A stretch of 64,000 nt of DNA from Peterkaempfera podocarpi (GTDB lineage: Bacteria; Actinomycetota; Actinomycetes; Streptomycetales; Streptomycetaceae): the NCBI RefSeq assembly GCF_042466665.1, contig NZ_CP162102.1, positions 8,432,001-8,496,000 of the forward strand. The letters run 5' to 3'. Shown piece by piece: positions 1 to 7,962 of the stretch. The notes beneath the pieces were generated by a model, which was not told where the DNA came from, did no database searches, and saw only the letters and a list, made by a program, of their open reading frames with translations. A program made the position numbers and the translations under genes. Each line of letters opens with the position of its first letter. Position 1 is the first letter of the stretch.

Positions 1-486
1 CGGTGATCCGGCCACCACGACCCGGGCGCCCAGTCGGCTGAGCCATTCGAAGCGCGGGTCGCGGTGGCGCAGGTCGGTCAGCAGGAACCCGTCGACCCGG
101 CGCTCGCCGGCCAGTTGCTCGTAGCACTCGCGTTCGGTGTGGGAGTCGGCGACGAACCGCAGCACTGCCGCGTACCCGACCGGGGTGAGTGCGCTCTCCA
201 CTCCGGCCAGGAACGCTGCGAAGAACGGGTCGAGTTCGAGGAGTTCCGTCGGCCGGCGCAGCACCACCCCCACGGCGTGCGCAGGACCGCCTCTGACGGC
301 GCGGGCGGCGGTGCTGGGGGTCCAGCTGAGCTCGGCTGCTGCGGCCCGGATCCGCGCCATGGTGCCGGGGCTGATGCCCTTGCCCCCGTTGAATGTGCGG
401 GACACGGCGCCTTTGGAAACCCCGGCGCGGGCGGCCACATCGGAGATGGTCGGCCGCCGATGTGAGTCCTGTCGCTGTTCGGTCAC
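1..486 (-). CDS. LacI-family transcriptional regulator (3' end beyond window)
   Basis: This is the first ~162 codons of a LacI/GalR repressor, which senses a sugar and represses a sugar-use operon. The GTG start at 484-486 begins VTEQRQDSHRRPTISDVAAR. The helix-turn-helix (TISDVAARAGVSKGAVSR) occupies about residues 13-30 and is followed by the hinge (TPSTAARAVRGG). The start of the periplasmic-binding-protein-like sensor domain then follows (HAVGVVLRRP, DPFFAAFLAGVE). The gene is divergent from the sugar transporter at 866, so it is the natural regulator of that operon and probably of itself. The effector-binding C-terminal half lies outside the window. The family call is secure; the inducer is unknown. 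Confidence 0.93.
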   Translation of the reverse strand, partial: MTEQRQDSHRRPTISDVAARAGVSKGAVSRTFNGGKGISPGTMARIRAAAAELSWTPSTAARAVRGGPAHAVGVVLRRPTELLELDPFFAAFLAGVESALTPVGYAAVLRFVADSHTERECYEQLAGERRVDGFLLTDLRHRDPRFEWLSRLGARVVVAGSP

Positions 487-865
487 GTGTCCAGGTTAGC
501 CATCAACAGGCGAGCTGGCACCCAGCAGGTATACCGGTTTCTCAACTCAGCCTCTCCTGCGGCATGGTCCGAAGGCCAAAAAAATCACCCAATCATGGAC
601 AAATAGGGATGAACAACCCCAGTATGCATGACCATCAACTGGTCGTGAGCAAAGTATTGACCCGTAGTGAGTGAATCGGTTTACTTCCGAGGCGAGTTGG
701 AGCACGCAGTATCGCTGTCACCCCGTCAGCTCCCTGGCTGGCGGGTCCATGAGTGGCGTCCGGGGAGATCGCGCCTCTTCACTCCCTCGCCGCAACCACC
801 GGTGCGACCGCACCGCAGGAATCCCCTTGCCGGAAACCCCTGCGCCGAGGACAAGGAGTCACCAC
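487..865 (+). promoter_or_regulatory. Divergent regulatory region with promoter and LacI-type operator for the sugar operon
   Basis: The region separates the LacI gene from the binding-protein gene and holds no convincing gene. A promoter candidate reads TTGACC (657-662), a 17-nt spacer, then TTTACT (680-685). An imperfect palindrome, GTGAATCGGTTTAC (671-684, 10 of 14 positions symmetric), overlaps the -10 box, as expected for a LacI repressor site. A second weaker match (ataccggttt, 531-540) lies nearer the regulator and could serve autoregulation. The predicted leader is about 170 nt, ending in an AAGGAG ribosome site (853-858). Promoter and operator assignments are inferences from sequence. 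Confidence 0.55.
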
Positions 866-2248
866 ATGAGATCACCATGGTCCAGAATCGCCGCCTGCTG
901 CACCGCGGGGATACTCGCGGCCGGCGCAGCCGCCTGCTCGTCCTCGGGCTCCGGCAGCGCCGCCGACGCCAAGGGCGGGAAGGTCACGATCACGGTGACG
1001 GACATGCCTCCGACGACGCAGCCGGCGTCACGCAAGGAGTTCACCGACCGGGTGGCGGCCTTCGAGCGCGCCAACCCGGACATCGACATCAAGCCGACCG
1101 AAGCGGTGTGGGACGCCAAGACCTTCACCGCCCGGCTGGCCGGAGGCCAGCTCGAGACCGTGTTCATCGTGCCGCTCACCGAGCCCCAGGGGCTCATCAA
1201 GCGCGGCCAGATCGCGGACATCACCGACGAGGTGAAGGCACTGCCGAACGCCGCCCAGTTCGACAGTCGCTCGCTGGCTCCGGGCACGGGTGCGGACGGC
1301 CACATCCACGGCCTGCCCACCAGCGAGTACGCCCTCTCCCTGGTCTACAACCGGGAGCTGTTCAAGAAGGCGGGGCTCGACCCGGACAACCCGCCGAAGA
1401 CCTGGGACGAGGTCCGGACCGCCGCTAAGGCGATCTCGGAGAAGACGGGCCTGCCCGGTTACGCGCAGCCGACGACCAACAACACGGGCGGCTGGACGCT
1501 GACCGCCGTGACCTACACCTACGGCGGCGTGGACGAGAAGGAGGAGGGCGGCAAGCAGGTCGCCGCCTTCAATGACGCGCCGATGCAGCAGGCCCTGGAA
1601 TGGCTCAAGGAACTGCGCTGGCAGGACGACTCCATGGGGAGCCAGCAGCTGCGGGACAGCGCGGAGATCCAGAAGTCGTTCTCCGCCGGCCGCATCGGCA
1701 TGATGATCGCGACACCGAGCACCTTCGACGAGCACATCACCAAGTACAACGGTGACCCGGCGATCTACGGCGTCGCCGCGCTGCCCTCGGGGGGCACGCC
1801 GGCCACCCTGTTGGGCGGCAAGATGGCCGTGGTGAACCCGAAGGCCGGCGAAGCCGAGCGCAAGGCCGCGGTGAAGTGGATCGACTACTACTTCCTCACG
1901 GCCAAGCACGACCCGAAGGAGGCAGGTGCGCGGGCGAAGGCGAAGGCCGCGGACGGCATCCCGGTGGGGACACCGACCGTTCCCCTCTACCAGCCCGCCG
2001 TCAGCGCCCCTGTCGATCAGGCCATCAACGAGCACGCCACCGTCCCGCTCAAGAACTTCGCACCCTTCCTCGCCGGTGTGAAGCAGCAGAAGTTCGTCAC
2101 CGAGCCCTCGGTGGCAGCCCAGGACCTGTATGCCGCTCTGGACTCCGCAGTGACGGCCGTGCTCACCCGCGAGAGCGCCGACCCGAAGGCCGAGCTGGAG
2201 AAGGCGGAGAAGAAGGCCGTCGCCGCGCTGGAGCGAGCCCAGCGATGA
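866..2248 (+). CDS. Extracellular sugar-binding lipoprotein of a CUT1 ABC importer
   Basis: This encodes a 460-residue solute-binding protein (SBP_bac_1 type) that captures an oligosaccharide outside the membrane and delivers it to the permeases encoded next. The ATG at 866 is chosen because AAGGAG precedes it by seven bases and it begins a lipoprotein signal peptide; an in-frame upstream extension lacks these signs. The signal has a basic start (MRSPWSR), a hydrophobic core, and a lipobox around ILAAGAAAC with Cys at about residue 22. The mature part has typical features: ANPDIDIKPTEAVWDAKT, a hinge-region GLPTSEYALSLVYNRELF, and a DNPPKTWDEV loop. The gene ends in an ATGA overlap with the first permease. 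No ATPase gene accompanies the set, which fits the shared MsiK-type ATPase known in Streptomyces. Confidence 0.9.
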   Translation: MRSPWSRIAACCTAGILAAGAAACSSSGSGSAADAKGGKVTITVTDMPPTTQPASRKEFTDRVAAFERANPDIDIKPTEAVWDAKTFTARLAGGQLETVFIVPLTEPQGLIKRGQIADITDEVKALPNAAQFDSRSLAPGTGADGHIHGLPTSEYALSLVYNRELFKKAGLDPDNPPKTWDEVRTAAKAISEKTGLPGYAQPTTNNTGGWTLTAVTYTYGGVDEKEEGGKQVAAFNDAPMQQALEWLKELRWQDDSMGSQQLRDSAEIQKSFSAGRIGMMIATPSTFDEHITKYNGDPAIYGVAALPSGGTPATLLGGKMAVVNPKAGEAERKAAVKWIDYYFLTAKHDPKEAGARAKAKAADGIPVGTPTVPLYQPAVSAPVDQAINEHATVPLKNFAPFLAGVKQQKFVTEPSVAAQDLYAALDSAVTAVLTRESADPKAELEKAEKKAVAALERAQR

Positions 2249-3222
2249 CCGTCGTCCACCCGGTCGGTGACGCCACCGCCACGCCCTCGCGGGCAGCGCA
2301 GCCGGGTGCCGGGCCAGGCCGCCGCAGCCTGCGGCGGCCTGGCCGGACCCGGCGGGCTCGGCGCGGTTTCGGCTTTGCCTCGCTGCTCTTCCTGTTGCCA
2401 CTGCTGCTGGCCTTCGGCTACTTCGCCTGGTGGCCGATCGGCCAGAGCGTCATCCTCAGCGTCCAGCGGACCAACCTGGTCAGCGAGCCCACCTGGGTCG
2501 GACTGGACAACTTCCGCTACCTGTTCAACGACCCCCTGCTGTGGACCACGCTGCGCAACACCGTCTGGTTCGTGGTCCTGGCCCTGGTCTTCGGGTTCCC
2601 GGTGCCCATCATGCTGGCGCTGCTCGTCTCGGAGCTCCGGCGCCTCGGCGGGGTCTTCCGGGTGCTGGTCTACCTGCCCGCGGTGGTGCCGCCGGTGGTC
2701 GCGCTGATGCTCTGGCGCTGGTTCTACGACGCGGACTTCGGCCTCTTCAACCAGGTCCTGGGCCACGTCGGCCTCGGCCCGTACCCCTGGCTGCAGTCGG
2801 CGGGCACCGCGATGCCGAGCCTGGTACTGGCTGCCACCTGGGCGCACGCGGGCAGCACCACCCTGATCTACATGGCTGCGCTGGCCAGCGTGCCGGCCGA
2901 CCTGTACGAGGCCGCCGAGCTGGACGGCGCCTCGATCTGGCGCCGGGTGTGGCATGTGACGCTGCCGCAGATGCGCGGTGTGATCCTCATCATGCTGCTG
3001 CTCCAGATCATCGGCACCTTCCAGATCTTCACCGAGCCCTTCATCCTCACCGACGGCGGACCGGAGGACTCGACCACGACCATCCTCCTCCTGATCTACC
3101 GGTACGCGTTCCTCGACGGTGACTACGGGACGGCCGCCGCGCTCAGCGTGCTGCTGGCCCTGGTGCTGGCCGCCCTGTCCGCCGTCTACCTGCGCCTGAC
3201 CCGCAAGTGGAGCACAGCATGA
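2245..3222 (+). CDS. CUT1 sugar ABC transporter permease (MalF-like)
   Basis: This is a 325-residue inner-membrane permease of the MalF/UgpA family. The start at 2245 overlaps the previous stop (ATGA), giving translational coupling. After a basic, Ala/Pro-rich cytoplasmic tail of about 45 residues come six hydrophobic segments, the first around FASLLFLLPLLLAFGYF. The cytoplasmic EAA loop that docks on the ATPase is visible as YEAAELDGASIWRRVWHVTLP in the C-terminal third. It forms the heterodimeric channel with the next gene product. Family assignment is firm; substrate is inferred only from the neighbouring glycosidases. Confidence 0.9.
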   Translation: MTVVHPVGDATATPSRAAQPGAGPGRRSLRRPGRTRRARRGFGFASLLFLLPLLLAFGYFAWWPIGQSVILSVQRTNLVSEPTWVGLDNFRYLFNDPLLWTTLRNTVWFVVLALVFGFPVPIMLALLVSELRRLGGVFRVLVYLPAVVPPVVALMLWRWFYDADFGLFNQVLGHVGLGPYPWLQSAGTAMPSLVLAATWAHAGSTTLIYMAALASVPADLYEAAELDGASIWRRVWHVTLPQMRGVILIMLLLQIIGTFQIFTEPFILTDGGPEDSTTTILLLIYRYAFLDGDYGTAAALSVLLALVLAALSAVYLRLTRKWSTA

Positions 3223-4106
3223 ACGACGACGAGCAGTCCCGGGGCGTGATCTCGTCGGCCGACCGGCGCCGCCGCTCCGTACGCTGGACGCTGGGCATCT
3301 CCCACCCCATCATCCTGACGGCCGTCGCGATCGCCGGCCTCGGCCCGATCCTCTGGACGGCGAAGGGCGCCGTCTCCTCCACGCAGGAGTTCATCCAGCA
3401 CCCGTTGCGGCTCTGGCCGTCCGTCTTCCAGTGGGGGAACATCACCTCCGCCTGGGCGGAACTCAGGCTCGGCCACTACCTGCTCAACACGCTGCTCCTG
3501 GTCGGGGGCTCCTGGTTCTTCCAGCTGCTGGTGGCGACCGGCGGCGCCTACGCCCTGTCGGTGCTCCGCCCCCGCTACGGGCGCGTCGTCTACTATTCGG
3601 TGCTTGCCACGCTGTTCATCCCGGGCACCACCTCGCTGGTGGCGCTCTACATGGTGGTCCTGAAGCTTCCGCTCACCGGCGGCTCCATCGCCAACACTCC
3701 TTGGGCGGTGTGGCTGCCGGCCGGAGCCCATGCCTTCAACGTACTGATCATGAAGCAGTTCTTCGACGGCCTGCCCCGCGAGCTCCACGAGGCGGCACAG
3801 GTCGACGGAGCCGGGCCGTGGCGGCTCTTCTGGCTGATCGTTATGCCGATGTCCGGTCCGATCATCGCGGTGGTGTCCCTGCTGTCGGTCATGGGCGCGT
3901 GGAAGGAGTTCCTCTGGCCGATGATCGTCATCTCCGACACCGAGGCTCAACCGCTGTCGGTCGCCCTGCCGCGACTCGCCGAGAACGCGCAACAGAACCA
4001 GGTCATCGCCGGGATGCTGCTCACCATCATCCCGCCTCTGCTGCTCTTCCTGATGTTCCAGCGGCACATCGTCCGCGGAATCAACTTCACCGGTCTGAAG
4101 GGATGA
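3219..4106 (+). CDS. CUT1 sugar ABC transporter permease (MalG-like)
   Basis: This is a 295-residue MalG/UgpE-family permease, partner of the preceding one. The ATG at 3219 overlaps the previous stop (ATGA); another in-frame ATG twelve bases upstream is less likely. Hydrophobic spans begin with HPIILTAVAIAGLGPILW, and the EAA loop reads HEAAQVDGAGPWRLFWLIVM. A Gly/Leu-rich final span precedes the basic tail (QRHIVRGINFTGLKG), which closely matches the usual C-terminus of this family. With the lipoprotein and MalF-like protein it makes a complete importer except for the ATPase, expected to be supplied in trans. Confidence 0.9.
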   Translation: MNDDEQSRGVISSADRRRRSVRWTLGISHPIILTAVAIAGLGPILWTAKGAVSSTQEFIQHPLRLWPSVFQWGNITSAWAELRLGHYLLNTLLLVGGSWFFQLLVATGGAYALSVLRPRYGRVVYYSVLATLFIPGTTSLVALYMVVLKLPLTGGSIANTPWAVWLPAGAHAFNVLIMKQFFDGLPRELHEAAQVDGAGPWRLFWLIVMPMSGPIIAVVSLLSVMGAWKEFLWPMIVISDTEAQPLSVALPRLAENAQQNQVIAGMLLTIIPPLLLFLMFQRHIVRGINFTGLKG

Positions 4107-4119
4107 AAGGGGTGACCGC

Positions 4120-6246
4120 ATGACCCTGCACACCATACGAAGCCACCGGCTGATGCGTATGGCGCTGGCGGTACTGCTGATGTTCCTCTCCGCCCAGTTG
4201 CTGGGCGCCGGGCACGCTCAGGCTGCGACGATCACCGACGGGAACTACTACGCCAGCAGTGCACCCACCTCGGGGTGTCCGGACTCGGTCAGTGACCGTC
4301 TGGTCGCCTTCCAGAGCAGCAAGCTCTTCAACGGCAACACGGCCGACTGCGTCGGATGGGAGGGTTCCGGGAGCGCGCCCAAGAGCGTCACCCTTGTCTT
4401 CGACCTGCTCTACGACCGCCCGCTCAGCACCGTCTCGATCACCAGCACGGCGCCGAACAGCTACTGGGGCTTCGACGAGATCGAGGTCACCTATCGCCCC
4501 GAGGCGTCCGACGCCTACCGCGTCGTCGACAGCGAAGCCTGGGATCGCAGCCAGCTGGTCTACCAGCGGGACGTCGCGATGAACAACGCGCAGGCCCGGT
4601 TCGTGCGTATCAAGCTGACGCGGGTCAACCAGTACCTGCACTTCCCGCTCTCCGAGGTCACGTTCACGACCGGTGGCGCCGCCGCCGACCCGACCCCGGA
4701 CCCCTACACCCAGGCACAGATGCAGGACGAGGCAACCCGCGCCACCCGGCTGGTCGACGGCTACGGCCAGTACCTCTACGGGACCTGGTCCGGCAAGCTC
4801 ACCTCCGACCAGCAGCTGAAGCAGGACGCCACGGACGAGGCCGCCGCGCTGGCCGGCGTCACGCTGGACACGAGCACGTACGACCAGTACGGAGGCGTGA
4901 AGGCGCTGGGCAAGTCCACCATCCTCGGCAACGGCTTCTTCCGGCTGGAGAAGGACGACCAGGGCAAGTGGTGGTTCAGGACCCCCGACGGATACAAGTT
5001 CATCCTCAAGGGAGTCGACTCCACCTCCGCGGGCGACTGGGGCTACGGCACGGCCGTCAATGACGCCGACGGCAACCAGCGTGGGGAGTTCTCCACACTG
5101 CCCGACCCCAGTACCTACGCCGCCGCCTACAGCACCGACGGCGCGGTGAGCTTCGTCAAGGCGAACCTCATGCGCAAGTACAGCGTCACGGACTGGCAGA
5201 CCCCGTGGCGCGACATCACCAAGAAGCGCCTGATCAAGTGGGGCTTCAACGCCCAGTCCAAGTGGTCCCGTGACGGGGGTCTCCAGATGCCCTGGATCGG
5301 CCAGCTCACGGCACCGTCATCGGACAAGGTGAAGCGCGTCTCGTACGCCATCGACCCGTTCGACCCGAACTTCGGCCCGCAGCTCGACGCGCAGTTCAGT
5401 GATCCGACCGGCACCGTCCTCACCAATGCCAACAGCCCTTGGCTGATCGGCTACTTCTTCGACAACGAACGGGGCTGGGACGACAGCGTCATGACCGCGG
5501 TGCTGGACAGCGGCAGCACCCAGCCGGCCAAGCAGGCCTTCGTCGCGTACATGATCGACACCTACGGCCTGACGGAAGCCGACAGCATGCTGGGGCACCC
5601 CGGAGCCACGCAGGAGGGCCTGGAGGGCGCGAAACTCGCCGCCAACGTGCCCAGTGGCAGTGCCCTGCGCACCGCGTTCATCGGCGAGGCCTCCAAGGCG
5701 TACTACTCGACCATCCGGACGGCCCTCAACAAGTACGACAGCAACCACCTGTTCCTGGGCTCCGCCCTGGTGCCGGGCTGGCGCTCCACCCTGGCCTGGG
5801 AGGTCTGCGGGCGGCAGTACCTGGACGCGATCTCCGTCGACGCCTACAACAGCACCGCGAACTACCTGGCCGCATACGAGCCGTACGACAAGCCGGTGCT
5901 GAACCTGGAGCACTCCTTCAACGTCCACGACCGGGGTCTGCGCGCCATCAACCCCGGTCTCCTCGCCGACGACACCGCCGACCGCGGCACCATGCACCAG
6001 CAGTTCACCTGGGCGCAGGCCGCGAGCCCGGTCTACGTGGGGTCCGGCTGGTTCAGCTACTACGACGAGCCCGTCACCGGCCGCGCGTCCGATGGCGAGA
6101 ACTTCAACTTCGGCCTGGTCAACCAGCAGGACCAGCCCTATACCGCGATGACCGACATCATGACGCAGACCCACCAGCAGCTGGAACAGAAACGCACGGA
6201 CGCGCCCCTCCCCTCCACCGGAACCCAATCCGTCTGCCCGGACTGA
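4120..6246 (+). CDS. Secreted GH50/agarase-like glycoside hydrolase with N-terminal F5/8-type (CBM-like) domain
   Basis: This encodes a 708-residue exported glycosidase. A signal peptide covers about residues 1-36, cut after HAQA. Residues ~37-190 resemble a discoidin/F5-8 type C carbohydrate-binding module (VTLVFDLLYDRPLSTVSI, RFVRIKLTRV). The rest is a (beta/alpha)8 domain of the GH50 beta-agarase type, with KWWFRTPDGYKFILKGVDS, KWGFNAQSKW and IDPFDPNF. Candidate acid/base is Glu450 in YFFDNERGW and candidate nucleophile Glu597 in PVLNLEHSF; both are assigned by motif, not alignment. It starts 13 nt after the permease and is followed by a paralogue. Family membership at the GH-A/GH50-like level is fairly sure; agar as substrate is not demonstrated, and another galactan-type polymer is possible. 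Confidence 0.75.
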   Translation: MTLHTIRSHRLMRMALAVLLMFLSAQLLGAGHAQAATITDGNYYASSAPTSGCPDSVSDRLVAFQSSKLFNGNTADCVGWEGSGSAPKSVTLVFDLLYDRPLSTVSITSTAPNSYWGFDEIEVTYRPEASDAYRVVDSEAWDRSQLVYQRDVAMNNAQARFVRIKLTRVNQYLHFPLSEVTFTTGGAAADPTPDPYTQAQMQDEATRATRLVDGYGQYLYGTWSGKLTSDQQLKQDATDEAAALAGVTLDTSTYDQYGGVKALGKSTILGNGFFRLEKDDQGKWWFRTPDGYKFILKGVDSTSAGDWGYGTAVNDADGNQRGEFSTLPDPSTYAAAYSTDGAVSFVKANLMRKYSVTDWQTPWRDITKKRLIKWGFNAQSKWSRDGGLQMPWIGQLTAPSSDKVKRVSYAIDPFDPNFGPQLDAQFSDPTGTVLTNANSPWLIGYFFDNERGWDDSVMTAVLDSGSTQPAKQAFVAYMIDTYGLTEADSMLGHPGATQEGLEGAKLAANVPSGSALRTAFIGEASKAYYSTIRTALNKYDSNHLFLGSALVPGWRSTLAWEVCGRQYLDAISVDAYNSTANYLAAYEPYDKPVLNLEHSFNVHDRGLRAINPGLLADDTADRGTMHQQFTWAQAASPVYVGSGWFSYYDEPVTGRASDGENFNFGLVNQQDQPYTAMTDIMTQTHQQLEQKRTDAPLPSTGTQSVCPD

Positions 6247-6263
6247 GCAAAGGAGCCCGATCG

Positions 6264-7838
6264 ATGATCTCGCGACGCACCCTGATACGCAGCGTCCCCG
6301 TCGCCGCGCTCGCCGGAGCGCTCGCCGCGCCCCGGCTCGCCTCACCCGCGTACGCGGCGGAACCCGCCCAGGCCGCGAGCGACAGCTGGCTGGTGGACCG
6401 CTACGGCCAGGCCCTGAACCTGGACTGGCCCGGCAAGGTCGTCTCCGACGAGCAGCTGCGCCGGGAGTACGCCGAGGAGGCGGCCCGGCTGGCCCGGGTC
6501 CGTCCGGACCGGCGCCGGTACGACCGGTACGGCGGCCTGAAGGAACTCGGCAGACACCGCGCCACCGGCTACTTCCGGTTCGAGCAGGTCGACGGCCGCT
6601 GGTGGTTCGTCACCCCCGCCGGCCACCTGTTCTTCCTCAAGGCGGTGGACGCCTTCTCCCCCGAGGAGTGGGGCTACGGCACCTGGTGGAAGAAGACGGA
6701 CGGCACACCCCTGGACCTCTTCGCCGAGCTGCCGGACCCGGAGAGGTTCGCGGCCTGCTACACCGAGGGTGAGAAGGGCTACTGCGTCAGCTTCCTCAAG
6801 GCGAATCTGATGCGGAAGTACGGGGACGACTACCTGCGCAGGTGGCGGGAGACGTCCCGGAAGCGCATGATCGACTGGGGGTTCAACGCCCAGGGCAAGT
6901 GGACGCGCGACCCCGAGGTCGTCATGCCGTACATCGCCCAGGCACCGACGCCCCCCGACGTGATCCGGGTGCAGTGGGGCATCGACCCGTTCGACCCGGA
7001 GTTCTCGGCCAAGCTGGACCGCACCTTCGACCTGGAGCAGTACCGCAAGGACCCGTGGCTCATCGGGTACTTCTTCGAGAACGAACGCGGCTGGAGCCGC
7101 GACGTCGTCACCGACGTGGTCAAGCGCGACTCCACCCTCGCGGCCAAGACCGCCTTCGTGGACTACCTGACCGAGACCTACGGCGGTGACCTGAACCGGG
7201 TCAACGTCCTGCTCGGCACCAGCGCGGAGTCGTTCCAGGCCCTGGCGGACACCCCGCTCACCATCGGCAAGGTGCCCGACGCGGACGTCAAGGCGTTCAT
7301 CACGCTCGCCTCGGAGACGTACTTCAGGAAGGTGCGCGAGGCGATCATGAAGCAGGACCCGAACCACCTCTTCCTCGGCGGCTCCCTGGTACCCACCTGG
7401 CGCACCAGCCCGGAGTGGAACGTCGGCGGGCGCGACCACCTCGACGCCATCTCCTTCGACTGGTACTCGACGAGCGTCGACTACCTGCGGCAGTACGAGG
7501 GCTACGGCAAGCCGATCCTCAACCTGGAGTTCGCCTTCATGGTCCCCGACCGGGGGCTGACCGCCGCCAACGCGGTGACCACGGCGACCAGCCAGGCCGA
7601 CCGGGGCGAGAAGTACCGGGCCTTCGTCGAGGCACAGGCCAAGAGCCCGGCGTTCGTCGGCTTCGGCTGGTTCGCCGCCTACGACCAGGCGGTGACCCAC
7701 AAGCCGGGGGCCACCGAGGCGTTCAACGTCGGGCTGACCAACCAGCAGGACCAGCCGTACCACGAGATGACCGACGTCATGCGGGAGGTGAACCGCGGTA
7801 TCGAGGCGGTCCACCTCCAGGCACCGCCCCTCGCCTGA
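6264..7838 (+). CDS. Secreted GH50/agarase-like glycoside hydrolase, paralogue of the preceding gene
   Basis: This is a 524-residue paralogue lacking the binding module. The ATG at 6264 follows AAGGAG and begins a twin-arginine-like signal (MISRRTLIRSVPVAALAGA) with cleavage near AYAAEP, so it is probably exported folded through Tat. The catalytic domain mirrors its neighbour motif by motif: RWWFVTPAGHLFFLKAVDA, DWGFNAQGKW, IDPFDPEF, FFENERGW (Glu274, putative acid/base) and PILNLEFAF (Glu422, putative nucleophile). Both catalytic glutamates are kept, so it should be active. The tandem pair suggests duplication followed by specialisation, one form anchored to polymer by its binding domain and one free. 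Confidence 0.75.
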   Translation: MISRRTLIRSVPVAALAGALAAPRLASPAYAAEPAQAASDSWLVDRYGQALNLDWPGKVVSDEQLRREYAEEAARLARVRPDRRRYDRYGGLKELGRHRATGYFRFEQVDGRWWFVTPAGHLFFLKAVDAFSPEEWGYGTWWKKTDGTPLDLFAELPDPERFAACYTEGEKGYCVSFLKANLMRKYGDDYLRRWRETSRKRMIDWGFNAQGKWTRDPEVVMPYIAQAPTPPDVIRVQWGIDPFDPEFSAKLDRTFDLEQYRKDPWLIGYFFENERGWSRDVVTDVVKRDSTLAAKTAFVDYLTETYGGDLNRVNVLLGTSAESFQALADTPLTIGKVPDADVKAFITLASETYFRKVREAIMKQDPNHLFLGGSLVPTWRTSPEWNVGGRDHLDAISFDWYSTSVDYLRQYEGYGKPILNLEFAFMVPDRGLTAANAVTTATSQADRGEKYRAFVEAQAKSPAFVGFGWFAAYDQAVTHKPGATEAFNVGLTNQQDQPYHEMTDVMREVNRGIEAVHLQAPPLA

Positions 7839-7850
7839 CCTCGCATCGCC

Positions 7851-7902
7851 CATCCGGCCGGGTCCTCCGGCGGCTCCCCCCGCGGGAGGACCCGGCCGGA
7901 TG
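7851..7902 (+). terminator. Strong hairpin between the secreted and the intracellular glycosidase genes
   Basis: Arms at 7851-7868 and 7885-7902 are perfect 18-bp complements (CATCCGGCCGGGTCCTCC and its reverse complement) around a 16-nt loop. There is no T-run, as usual for GC-rich terminators. It lies 13 bases after the stop of the second GH50-like gene and should reduce or stop read-through into the next two genes. Confidence 0.8.
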
Positions 7903-7962
7903 CCAACGCCGTGCATGCCGTCCATCCGGCGCCGGACATCCAGTGAATGAAACGGAGAACAG

